In this document: positions 12,651 to 24,071 of the stretch, piece by piece
Layout: each line of letters opens with the position of its first letter
Position numbering within the stretch: the stretch's first letter is position 1
Assembly: GCA_025403435.1 (NCBI GenBank)
Contig: CM046354.1
Span: 20,090,424-20,154,423, forward strand
Direction of reading: 5' to 3'
Length of the DNA stretch: 64,000 bases
DNA from: Artocarpus heterophyllus
Taxonomy: Eukaryota > Streptophyta > Magnoliopsida > Rosales > Moraceae
The notes under the pieces: generated by a model
The model's database searches: none
What the model saw: the letters and a program-made list of their open reading frames with translations, nothing else
What the model was told of the DNA's origin: nothing
Program-made: the position numbers and the translations under genes

Positions 12651-12806
12651 ATGATCTTCCTCAGCGCTGTGCTCTACTTTTTCCTGATCCTTGTTAATTC
12701 TTCTACTACTCCTGCGTTTGCCATAAGGCCGATAGTGGTAAACGAGTTGATGACCACTTCACTGGTGCAACCGCCGCCAGATTACGTGTTGTTTAAGCCG
12801 AAATAA
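12651..12806 (+). CDS. Candidate small secreted peptide (51 aa)
   Basis: An ATG frame of 51 codons. Residues 2-16 are strongly hydrophobic, and an AFA-type signal-peptidase site lies at about residue 24, leaving a mature tail of about 27 residues ending PPPDYVLFKPK. This is the layout of plant secreted signalling peptides, and a DY pair is the kind of site that can be tyrosine-sulphated, but the tail does not match CLE, CEP, PSY, RGF or IDA motifs that I know. The G-box cluster lies upstream. It may also be a chance frame. Codon use does not help at this length. Confidence 0.25.
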   Translation: MIFLSAVLYFFLILVNSSTTPAFAIRPIVVNELMTTSLVQPPPDYVLFKPK

Positions 12807-13791
12807 GGCGATAATATTGCCGGAAAACACAGGCTCGGAAGCCAACCAGCCACGGTGGAGAATTGCCTGCCAAAAGGGTTCCCAAGGACTTCTGCTCCGA
12901 GCCGATAAGTCAACTATCAAACTCTTGGTTCTACCTTGTGCTCTACCTCTTCTACTTCAAGCAAGGGCGCAAAGAAGTTGCCATGAATGGGATGAGATTG
13001 TAACCTTCATATCAAATCCTAAATATATCCCTTTCATTCTCATGTTTTCTTTTTCTTATTACATATCGTTTTAAAGAGATGAATTCCCAATATGTATGGA
13101 AGAAAGTGAAGATGTAAATCTTCCGATATCAGTTTTATAAACAATGATAAACTATATATGGAATGAAATACTTGGAATACAAGCTCTCTTTAGTTTCTTT
13201 GTCGTTATATATATGTATTAAAATTTATATTCTTTAGGGTTTCTCTTTTTCTTTTTCTTTTTTTTTTCAAAGAATATAACTTGTGTGGTGAAGCAATTAT
13301 TTGTTGCGTGTTACAACCATCATTTAACACAGACCAGATCTCCCACAATCTCAAAATAATTACAAAATAAGTTTTTAACAGCAAATTGAACCAAAGTACG
13401 TATCAAGAAGTAGTTTCAAGGTGGAACAGGTGATTATATAGCTGTAAAATGTTAATGAAGATAACGAATGAAAATGCATAGCAAAATGAGACGTTAATAC
13501 TTCTGTTAATATTCAAAGTACGTTATTCATGTAGCTGAAAACATTACAAAGTTTAAATTGTGCTTCAAACACGAGAAACAAATATGTGATATATACCTTA
13601 TCGAACAAAGGCATTTCAACAACATCCTTTTGAAAGTATTTTTGTTTTACATTTCTATTTATTTATTTATTTTTTTTTGTTGCTTTAATATTCCAGCAAA
13701 CTAGATTTTTATTTATTTTTTATTTTTTTGAAAACACGTTACATAGCCTAGCTACTTCCAGCAACATGATAAACTACTATCAACACTTCCA
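12807..13791. other. Intergenic, nothing recognised
   Basis: An open frame at about 12817-13074 starts with a non-ATG codon and has no recognisable domain. The remainder is AT-rich with pyrimidine runs. Confidence 0.5.
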
Positions 13792-13792
13792 A

Positions 13793-13815
<23 letters not shown>
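13792..13815. repeat. (AT)n microsatellite
   Basis: Twelve or so AT units followed by a T-run. It sits at the tail end of the minus-strand SINE and may derive from its tail. Confidence 0.9.
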
Positions 13816-13823
<8 letters not shown>

Positions 13824-14035
13824 TGTGTGTAAATCATCCAGTATCTAGATTCACCGCTAGAGGCATGAACCCATACAAAAGGTCCCTCAACTCTAGCGAG
13901 GGTTATTGCGACTAATCCAGATTCGAGTCAGGTCGGACCCTACAGTAGGGAGAAACTCCATACACAAGACTCGAACCTGAGACCTTACTTAAAGGAGAAT
14001 AAGTTCCTTACCACTCAATCCCATATGTTGTTGGT
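13816..14035 (-). mobile_element. tRNA-derived SINE, copy 2
   Basis: On the minus strand it has an A-box-like segment (TTGAGTGGTAAGG, within 14008-14024). A B box GGTTCGAGTC (13968-13977) follows. The body contains GGATTAGTCGCAATAA and GTTGAGGGACC. The tail is A/T-rich and runs into the (AT)n tract. Body motifs match the SINE at 7918-8168. The box spacing fits an RNA polymerase III internal promoter. It makes no protein; mobilisation would depend on a LINE. Confidence 0.75.
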
Positions 14036-17000
14036 GATATGTCCAATAATTAAATGGCAGAAAACTTTCAGTAATCCAGGAGTTAAAACCACCGGTAACA
14101 TGGTAGGCTACCAACAACATGTAATGGGGCTACTACAGCCCGCTGCCTGGAAAGAGGTCTGAATATTGGTAAGGCAATTTATATGATGTTGGGCTTGTAG
14201 CACTAGCAAAAAATAACAGCAAAAATCAATTTATTAACCCGGAATTGAAAAATACTTCATATGACGGTTAGTTTTAGAAAATTCCTTTTGAGAAAAACAC
14301 GTAATACACATTGAAACAGGTTTTAAAATTTTTTCTTAAACCATCAGAATCATTCGCATGTTAACATACTAAATAATTATCAAATAGTTGTTTGTACCTA
14401 TTGGGCAAAACAAAATTGTGAAATAATTTTTTTTCAGAATTAACTAGTGTATGCACATTGGTTGTCCCTTGGACTCTCTCAATTCCCCCCGACTATCCTT
14501 CTTGGCTATGGTTCTCTAAATTCTGAAAGAGAGAGAAGTAAGAACTCAAGATGGAGGTTACAAAAAGATCACTAATGTTGAGAAATTAAGTTTAAGCAAG
14601 TTATAAGTAATAGCTCAAGAAGCTGGGTTGTTATGTCTAAACCTATCAAAATTCATTCAGAATAAAAAATTCATAAAATATTATACAAGTTTTATATAGA
14701 TATCTTTATCCCACGATGGTATTTCAATCAAGACATATTTAATTATCAACTCTTAGTCTTAAATCAAATTCTAAATCATGTAAAAGTTAACAAGACAATT
14801 ACAAGCATTATGCACAAATTGAAATGGAATAGAACATCAATTAATTAACAATTTAGATATTTATAATCTTGCTACGTTATATCCCTAGAAAAAGAAAATT
14901 AATTCATCACTAATATAAAGTAAACTCGTAGCGTAATTCTAGACATGAAGAGAATAAAGAAGAAGAACTGGTAATTGAAATTGAATTGAAGCTCCTCTGT
15001 CTCTAGATCATGACATCACTTTTCTTCCACACCGCACTCTTTTTCTTTTCTTTTCAGCCACAAGAACTCCTCTAACTAATCTAAAGAGGTCCTATTTATA
15101 GGCCTTGAACAAATAGTGTAACTACTTCAAATTCGGAGCTTCAAAAGTCAAAATCTTGCTATTCTAACCAACCTAGAGCCACAATGTCCATCCATTAGTG
15201 CCGTAGTGCCCCAACTCTGCGTTCAAATTCTAAGCTTCATTGCGAGCATTGCAGCTCCATCGCTTCACGTTCGCATCGCCCAGCCTTCAGTGCAGTTTTA
15301 CTCTAGCTTTCGGGGTTCTGGGGCCATAGGTTCTACATGCCATGACAATCGGCGCCTAGGTGCTTAAAAATGTCTAACTTTTATCCTTGCGAGTTATTTT
15401 TCTCCAAGGCTCTAAAAATATCCAAAAGCTCCAATTTTTTATTCTACAAAATTAAAATAAAAATAAATAAAAGACCTAAAAACTCACAAAATATCAAGTT
15501 AGAGGTACTCAATTTATAGGTATAAAACTAACTTATCAGTAAGAGCGAGAATAGCATGAAATACTAACTGATGGAACCTCTTCTCTATAAGAAAGTTTTG
15601 TCATAAGTGTGGATCTTGTCTTAAGGAGGCACGAACTAAAAAGATTTTATTTATTTATTATTTATAGTAATATGAGTTAGTATTTTGGTAATTATTAAAA
15701 AACTAGTTAACAAAATCTCCCTCGACTATAACATTTATAATACTACACCACCGAACTTTAAAATATATATATTTTCCCCTTTAAAAACCAACTAAGGCAA
15801 CTCCGATTGAATCGAAATCCCATTAGCCATTATTCGTATGAACTTCTAGATCCATGAAGGACATGGGCATCTGTAAGCTAGTGCTTCTAAGCGAAGAGTG
15901 GAATGAAGGAATCACAAAATCAAAGCATTCCTTCTTAATTTGATTGAACTTAAGCGCTTTGATGATATCTTAATCTAAGATGAGAAAAGAAGATTTCATT
16001 AAGAAAATTCAATTTCTTTTTTCAATCTCAAGGGTAAAGGTTTAATTAAAAATTCCAGGTAGTCTAGTGGATGGATTAAGCCATTGATCATATCATGGGT
16101 AGCGACTTTAATAGGGATAGACTGAAACACCCTATCATAGCACTTTAAGTATAAGCAGGGAACTATTGATGCTTCCAGCTTTCCACCTAAATGGATTGTT
16201 TGAGTGTAAATAGACACGATTTTCATTCAGCATGCGTCCAGTCCAAACATAGTCTTGCTCTTATAGCTCTCCTCTCTGGTTGGTCAAGGGTACGTACTTC
16301 TCTTCTTCTTCTTTTTTTAATTTATATAACCATTCTCGATGATTATGTCCTGCTAAACACAAATCTACTCCTCGAATTATGATTTTAAGCATAAATAACT
16401 CAATATTATACAAATAATAGAAATTTTTATATAATTTAGTGAATCATTAAACTGGTTAGCTTACCGAGCGCAGTCACATGAATGTGAAAGAAAAGATTAT
16501 TTGTTTTAAATAAAATTATAAGGTTTTTTATGTTATATTTTTAACAAATAAAATTTTTAAATTATACTAACTTTTGAAATTCAAATTAGTTTTAGACATA
16601 ATATAGAGATACCAAAATATTTCTTATATTATGTAAAAAAAATCTTAATTAAATACCAATTTTTATTAAAAGTTTTAAAAAAGAAGTTTTATTTATTAAT
16701 ATTTCATAGTTTGGGGGAAATACATGTTATGTTTTGAAGTTTATGGGATACAGTATTACAAGTACTATAGTTGAGAAGGAATTTTTATAATTAATCTTAA
16801 TTTAAAATTTAAAAAATTTCGGTGCACCACTCAACCAATTTTTCCAACATAGACGAGATCATAATCTTACCCAAATAAATGCTCAGGTTTTATGCCTTGG
16901 TTGTGAATTTATATTTTATTCTAAGTCCTATATAAATTCATATCTTTATTGTATTAACCATTCATATACATAATTAAGGATTATAAATAAATATTGGATC

Positions 17001-18159
17001 CCTTATGATATTACACATATATATAGACACACACGTATATAATAGGAGCGAGAAATATTATTTATCAAAAAAATCAAATACTTTATTTCTAATAATGTCT
17101 TAAAAAGGAAAAAAAGACATGTTTTAAAAACACCAATGCCAACTCGACGCAAGCACCAGAACCAATGGAGAAGTGGATCTCATGTTGTAGGACTCATCTT
17201 CTATTGATATGTGGTCCTCGACACTAACACTATGTTTAGTAAGAGGGAGAAATCAAATCTTTTGTTTGGTTGGACTCCTGACCTACCAAATTAGATTATT
17301 CCACTAATAAAAGATCCTAGCAATCCGTTCACATTAAATTTTAAAATAACTACTTTACCCTTTAAATAAATATTAACAAAAAAGTAAAAATATACTCTAT
17401 AATAATTTCACAAATAATTATCATTATCTTCTCAACTTTTCCTTTATCATATCAAACAACTAAAGGATTGCTATATCTTTCCATATGCTTCTTACTCTCC
17501 ATCCTCCTAACTCCCTCCATCATTTTTACTCGCCATCAGCCCTACAAAACGGAGTGTAACGGTCTCCTTTATAGTGTTGTTCTCCCAAAGTGTGGCAAAA
17601 GTAGTAAGAAAAGAAAAGTAGATAATTAGGTCCATGACATGAGGTATCCTTGGTTCGGAAAGAAACTTGCAGCACCAGAGTGGGCCTGCTGCGTTCCACT
17701 TGCCTACCTGTGATGAGTTATAATCATCTTTCCATAAATGCCTACGATTGACGTATGAATATAAGTCATACCTGCTAGTGGGTGGTACTTAGGTTGAGGA
17801 TCGAAGCACATAACACGAGCACAACAAAATACAATAATTGAAAATAATCAACATGACATAATATTCTTTCTTTTACGAAAGATAAAATTTAGATAGGATG
17901 ATTTCTTAATTATCAACTTTTAAATTTATTAAGAAGTAGGACATTAATAATGTTCATTATTCACAAGTTTGGTGTACAATAAAAAAATGCTAGTAAATGC
18001 ATAGCGCATCATTGAGAAGAAGAAGAAGAAAAAAGAAGAAGAAAAGAATGGCATGGCCATGAAGAGAAATGCCAAATGTAAGATCACATTTTAGATTTTT
18101 GTGCCAATTGACATGATAATATTTGGTAGGTAATTTTGAAATTATATAGATTAAAGGCT
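14036..18159. other. Intergenic, with a possible old minus-strand LTR (about 14450-15560)
   Basis: Within about 14450-15560 the minus strand has a TATA motif (GGCCTATAAATAGGACC, near 15095). Sequence typical of LTR leaders follows it, but no clear ends or partner were found. A minus-strand frame at 15999-16226 was not recognised. The rest is AT-rich with no supported gene. Confidence 0.35.
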
Positions 18160-18276
18160 CGTTTGGTTGAAGTATTTGAATAAAGTATTTGAATAAAGAT
18201 TTAATTTTTTTGTAAGAGAAAATACTATAACAAAATGATTTAAGCTGTGATTCAAACTACGAAATAAACGGGCTCT
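18160..18276. mobile_element. Possible hAT-like MITE
   Basis: The block starts aggctcgtttggt and ends aaacgggctct. These are imperfect inverted ends of the type seen in hAT-like MITEs. A similar short block with gtgtcgtttatttc/gaaatagacatt ends lies at about 21965-22075. The target duplication is unclear. Confidence 0.35.
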
Positions 18277-18841
18277 AAATGAGCAGGATTAGCATTTACT
18301 TTTCAAGTTAAAGGGGAAGATTGTGATATTTTATCTAGAAATTTTCAAGGGCACCGCTCGATAAACGAGGCATGCCGTATTTTTGTTAAGCTGATATGAT
18401 GTATGTCCTAAACAAGTATTATTATAATATCTGAGATATTATATTATAAGAATTTTATGCAAAAGGAATTAAATTGTGGCCAAGATTGACGTCGACCAGA
18501 ATGTGAAAACGTATGTAGCTGTGTGAGGGAATTTGCGTCTAAATATTCTGATGAATTCGTGTGTTGGAAACCAGCATCACATGCATGCAATTTTGTGCTT
18601 CTCCTATTTTGATTTGTTCGAAAACCAGGACAGTAAAAATTAATCCGATACCCTTAAGAATATGCTTTAAAAATAATGAATATTTTGGGCTTTGAGTTTT
18701 CCAACTCCAAAAAGAACATTCAAATCTTCACTCAGTCAAAAAATTCAATTTCTAATATTCTACACAATTATCAATGTATATTCACCTATTCCCCAAGTAA
18801 ATTCTGATCTTGCATTTTCTTGGTGGTGTAACATTAAATAA

Positions 18842-19001
18842 GTGTTTGGCGTGATGGTAGGAATTTTTAGTTAGAACTGTTTTTACTATAGCATGTGAGA
18901 TCTTTACATTGTAGTAACTTTTTTCTTTTTACTGTAACATGATAAAGCTTTATACTGTTTATAAATGAGTTAGTGGTGTATACCGCCCTACGCCAAACAC
19001 C
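18842..19001. mobile_element. MITE, copy 2 (160 bp)
   Basis: Inverted ends GTGTTTGGCGT and ACGCCAAACAC enclose an interior that matches the MITE at 12186-12343 in order and length. The core ACTATAGCATGTGAGATC also recurs, on the other strand, in short fragments near 34005 and 35035. Confidence 0.65.
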
Positions 19002-20198
19002 CACCCTGTAAGTTTTTAAGGCCAAGTGCTTATATTAATGGAGCTTTTAAATTGTTATGCCTGTAATTTGGCAATCATAGCTACAACTATTTTTTACGAT
19101 TTCAATTATTTTTGTTATAATATTTTCTATTATAAAATTTAAACTAAAAAAGATTTCAATCATAAAAAACGGTTTCAACCCTTCACCCAAAACAGACTAT
19201 ATGTTTTAATTTTCTATTAGAAACGATGATCCCACCTGAGCCTTTTTTAAACTATTTTTCTTTTTTTCAAAGGGAAAATTGTGAACTTCTATATTTAAGC
19301 CAGTGTAATTTTCCTGGAACTTCTACCAAATACTAGGGAAGGTACTATGGAATTTTTATTTTTTTTTTAAGATATTTCTCTTTTGGTAGTATACGCTCGC
19401 TTTGGTAATGAAAATCCATTTTCTTTTCCCCAAGTTGGTTTATTCCCCATGGGAGTATGGTTGGTCAAACAGTCTTCAAATAGGCAGGCTTATTTATTTG
19501 TTTATTTATTTATTTTTTATTCAAAACATGAATTATTAATTAATTTTTTGCTAGGAAAACTATTAATCAATTCAAAATGCAAACAAGTGATCCAAGTCAC
19601 CGACTTAAAACCCAATCTACTTTGGCCACGGCACATAAATCGTGATCTGAAAAATTTAAAAATACACCTGAACTACGAACCCCTAGTCACTTAGAAAGAT
19701 TTTAGTTCGGAAATCCTAATGAAATCTTGTATGCCAGCACTTTCTTTAATAAAGATTTTAAAAAATAACAGCTAACCATTTAAATAGTATAAACTCCTGG
19801 AAATGCCATGGGGTCTTATTAAAAAAAATACTTCATTAAAATTAAAAAATAAAAATACTTTATTATTAGCCGGTACAGTAGGACATAGTTATTCTCATCA
19901 ACTTAATTTTTCTCATGCTCTATTACAAATTTTTATTTTTTTTCTGACAAAATTAAACCAAATGACAAAAAAATAAAACAAAATAAAATAAAAAAGTACA
20001 AAAATAATTAACAAAACTGGGTCCAACCCCACGCCTAAAATGGAGGGCAGGATAGCAAACAGTCTTAAATGACCTTAAACTTCTTTTCCCATAACGCCCA
20101 ACATGAGATACACCAGGGACAAAATCGTCCTTTCAACATCTGTAGAATCCTGGAATAACAAGGAAAAAACTCACATTAACCGTGGCCAAAATGAAACT
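19002..20198. other. Upstream region of the DVL/RTFL gene, no other gene seen
   Basis: AT-rich DNA with a TTTA-repeat tract near 19490-19515. No supported coding frame; it holds the distal promoter of the gene that follows. Confidence 0.5.
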
Positions 20199-20206
20199 TA
20201 TATAAA
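20199..20206 (+). promoter_or_regulatory. TATA box of the DVL/RTFL gene
   Basis: TATATAAA about 190 bp before the ATG at 20391. It predicts transcription starting near 20235 and a leader of roughly 155 bases. Confidence 0.6.
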
Positions 20207-20390
20207 GGGCCGAAAAACTAAGCCAAACCCATCTCTCCAAACTTACTCACTAATCATTTAACACAATAGAAGTTTCTCTCAAATTCTCACTCTTTCCAGT
20301 ACCAGTACTGGTAGACAAGCACACCCAGTAGTCGTACACGATCAACGGCGGAGAGCAAATCAATCTTGATCAATCAGGGATCATCATCGA

Positions 20391-20609
20391 ATGATGAAGC
20401 AAGTAGTGGATCATCATCAGGAGATCAAGAAGAAGGAGGAGGAGGAGGAGGACAAGAACATGAACTTCTGCGAGAAGCACGTGACAGACCCTTGCCGGTC
20501 GTTCGGCAGGAGATGCAGCCTGCTGGTGAAGGAGCAGAGGGCGAGGTTTTATATCCTGCGACGCTGCATCACCATGCTCCTCTGCTGGCAAGAGTGCGGT
20601 GACCCTTGA
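20391..20609 (+). CDS. RTFL/DVL: DVL/RTFL (DEVIL/ROTUNDIFOLIA-like) small peptide, 72 aa
   Basis: This plant-specific small polypeptide family limits polar cell growth and shapes leaves, fruits and other organs when over-expressed; members localise to the plasma membrane. The C-terminal RTF domain (about residues 41-71) is present with its hallmark pattern RCSLLVKEQRARFYILRRC followed by MLLCW and a final DP. The N-terminal half is variable and acidic/lysine-rich (KKKEEEEEDK), as usual. The 72-residue length and lack of introns fit the family. The first ATG (tandem ATG ATG) follows a TATA box at 20199 by about 190 bp. The frame is intact. Which family member it is cannot be told from sequence alone. 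Competing frames over the same bases are shadows. Confidence 0.93.
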   Translation: MMKQVVDHHQEIKKKEEEEEDKNMNFCEKHVTDPCRSFGRRCSLLVKEQRARFYILRRCITMLLCWQECGDP

Positions 20610-22550
20610 TTGATTATCATTTTGAAGTTTTGTTTTTTTGGGTGGTGAGATGATGAGTGTATATATGTTTTTCCTTTTTTTTTTTTTTTTTTTTTTTTGG
20701 GGTAAAAAATCATTATATGGGTTGTAGAATGCAGAGTAAAAGAGAAGGGTTTTTGGAAAGTTAATCAGTTACCTCAATAGAAGGGAAAAATGATAGAATG
20801 TTACTCATGTTAATTTAGACAAATTTATAATGTTATTGTATTAATTCTCTTCTTCTAAAGATAAGAATTTTCTTTTCTTTTTCTAATGTTTTTACTTTAT
20901 TTTCTGTTATCGTACATAGTGTTAATTTCTCTCTCTATTTGCCTAAAAAAAAACATTCTCTCTCTGTTTTGTTTTAGCTTTTTTTTTTTTCCTAGGCTTT
21001 TTTGTTTTATCAATTCCAATGGTATTCAATTTGCTTGCACGTTTACAAAGTTCAAGATGTGGGACAATTTCAGCAGATTTTGAACCTCTTTTTTTTTTTT
21101 TTGGCTATAAAGATTACGGCCTTTCCCTTTCAAAAAAAATTAGGGCCTTTTAATCTATAATTACAGTATTAATTAAATTTAATTATTTTGAAATGATTCA
21201 GTTGAAACCAATAATCATTGTTAGAGGAAAAGAAAAAAAAGCTAATAATCATGGGATCTGTTATGGTGGTTCTAGTGAACTTTTATAATTAGTTTGCTAT
21301 TGTGGTTGCTGTTACTTGATGTTCTTATTGTCGATGGCGAATCTCCTTTTCTCTTATGTGATATAAGATAAATCATTTTTTTAAAATAGAACTTTATAAT
21401 GTTTTATGCCTTGTTGATGTTATTCTTCCTTCTTTTTTTGCCAAAAATGATAAGGGGAATTTCCTCCAGAAAACATTAGTTTTTAATTTTTCACCAAGCT
21501 TTTTGTTGGTGGTAGAAATTCTTCGTTTTCACCAGTCGAAGTTATTTTTGGCTTCATTTAGCAAACAGCCGATTTTGGTATCTGTATAAATGAGAAACTA
21601 ATTAATTTGTTCTTCATTTACTAACCTTAATTGCAGGACTTAGTTATGTTATAATTCATTTATGTATGTGCATAATATAAGTGGCATAAAAGTAAAAAAC
21701 AATATTGATTGGACTCCCTGACCCATATTCTCCACTCATCAAGTGAAAGATACCCAAAAAAAAAACAAAGTGATTGTGCTTGTCAATCAAAATATTGTCT
21801 CAAAGTTGTAATTTCCTTAATCAAATAAGAACAATTTTACGGAGCATATCAATATCAATAAACGTAGAAAATTTGACAAAAATTTGTATTTTACATTGTC
21901 GATTTTTTTGAGGGTTAGATATATCATAAAAAGATTAAAGATACTCCCACAAAATAAAAGATTAAGGTGTCGTTTATTTCACAAATTTAAATCACAATTT
22001 AAACTACTTAGTTATTGTTTTTTTTCACAAAAATTTAAATATTTATTCAAACTTAAAGAACGAAATAGACATTAAACATAACCTGAGAAAAGGCTAATCA
22101 TGCCTTATAGTTTTTTTTCTTTTTTTTTTTTAAAAAACCAATACATGGCTTATAGTTAATATTAATAACTAAAACGAATAGGTAACATATACAAAATAAC
22201 GCATGCACCACCAGACGACTCCCATCCTTTCACACACTTAAACCTCCAAAGGGTAGGTCGAGACGAAGACTGATTTGCACGAAAATCCTTTGAAGTTGAC
22301 GACTTCAGCTTCAGTCCGATGACAAGCTGGTAAAAAAAAAAAAAAGTAGATCTTCTGACCAAGAATACTATTTTTTTTCTCTCACTTACTCCTTGTTTCC
22401 TAAGGCAAGTTTGTGTATCAGTATATTATTTATAAAGCACATCAAAAGTTGAATATTCTCCGAGGAATGTTAATGCTAATTTTTTTAATATCAACCTAAA
22501 TGGTATGTAATGTAAGTGACCCCTTTTATTGGTTTAAAAAATTATAATAT
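20610..22550. other. 3' region of the DVL/RTFL gene and intergenic DNA
   Basis: It begins with the probable 3' UTR, which includes a 24-T run at 20675-20698 and TC-rich tracts to about 21000. A possible small MITE is at 21965-22075. No other gene-like frame is supported. Confidence 0.5.
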
Positions 22551-23376
22551 TGCAGACGTTAGATCTATAATTAAATATAAATATGCTAGATCAATTTAAT
22601 ATTTTACTATTTATGAGTTTTGGCCCTCAAATTACCATTGTTCGGATCTGTTTAGCTTCAAAAGACAATGTTAAAATAATTATAGAAAGTAAATTAGATC
22701 AAAGCTGTGAGAAATCAAACAGTACTAGAAAAATAAATGATACCACATGTAGAGATTTAAAGTGATTCGCTCTGTAATGAGGACTACATCCACTGTCCTT
22801 CACTATGGATGAATAAATGAGTACAAGTTAAAAAAATGTTGAAAGAAATGATACGTGAATGAGAAAGTATTTCTGCAGAGTTTTTGTAGAGTTTGTTGTA
22901 TGCCTTCAATGAAGTTGTTGATGCCTTTATATAGGGCGCAACATAAGATCGTGACCCTAAACTAATGGAAGGGGTAAAGGCAGTAATGTACATTGTAGTG
23001 GGACACGCATCAATCTGTGATAGGGCATAAGAATTAGGTTTCTTCCACATCTCAGTTCGTGGGTTGGCACGTTTCCACTTGTAATTGCCGGGTTCCATAC
23101 ATTGATTTCATTGAACCAATACTTGGGCAAATTGGCAATGATAAAGGACATTTAGATTTAAACGATGAAGCGAGTAAAGTCGTAACCAAACCATAGCCAA
23201 TGGTCAAATCATTTGAAGCCTTAACTCGACTAAGTACTGAGCAAGTGGTGCTTCTTGTGTCAATCTATCTCAAATCAAACACTCTTGTTGGGCTCGATTC
23301 GCTCTAACTGTAATTCAAACTCCTCATTTTAGGCCTTTATTGAACGCTTTGGGCCCGACCAAATAGTATGCCAACA
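22551..23376 (-). repeat. 3' LTR of Tat-1 (826 bp)
   Basis: On the plus strand it runs TGCAGACGTT to TGCCAACA, so on the element strand it reads TGTTGGCA to AACGTCTGCA. It has a TATATAAA box (minus, 22926-22933). It aligns along its whole length with 32884-33705. Confidence 0.9.
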
Positions 23377-23716
23377 GTTAGCCCCTACTCATTAGTCAAT
23401 GTAATAGTTTATAGGAGTGAATTGGTTGCCTTAAGCAGGACCAAAACTCTAGTTCAATGATAGTCATTTTGGACAAAGCTTTATGTTCACACTATGACCG
23501 TCGCCCTTCCTTGGGAAAACATGAGCCTCAACTACCCATTACATGTGGCGCAATGAGAGTGAAGGATTTTGAAATATCTTTGTACCGCTGATATCAACCC
23601 TGGTTTGAAGAGACAATGCCTCGGTTTGAGTGGGAAGTCGAAAGGAAATATAATCTCAGCCGTTAGATTATTTGTTTGAGAGCCAATCCAAGTCATCGAA
23701 TATCACCTTCAGGCAA

Positions 23717-23723
23717 TATAAGA
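23717..23723 (+). promoter_or_regulatory. TATA box of the Tat-1 antisense gene
   Basis: TATAAGA about 340 bp inside the 3' LTR and about 350 bp before the ATG at 24072. A pyrimidine-rich leader follows. Confidence 0.5.
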
Positions 23724-24071
23724 GAGGCTTGTTTTTCTCTCTCTTTATTTCACCTTACTTTATTTCTCGAGTTCAGGCATTTTTTTCTCCAGTTTTTTGA
23801 GCTTTTTCTTCGATTCTCAAGCAAGATCTTCTACTATTTCTTGATTTACTTGTGATTTCCTTTCCACATATCTAATTTTTCTTATGGTTTTATGCATTTT
23901 GACATAATTTTTGACTCCTTTTCTAAGAAAATCCATGATTTTTGAACCTATTTGGTTCCTATGGGCTTAGAACATTCAAGAACTTCTTAGAGACCCTTTA
24001 AATCTCGAACCCTTTGGCCTTTAGATCTTTGTAGCCCTAGATTTCCCTTAGGATTCTGTTTGTCATATAAG

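Noticed and set aside
12817..13074. 85-codon frame after the secreted-peptide candidate
   Set aside because: Its start codon is not ATG and the protein has no recognisable features.
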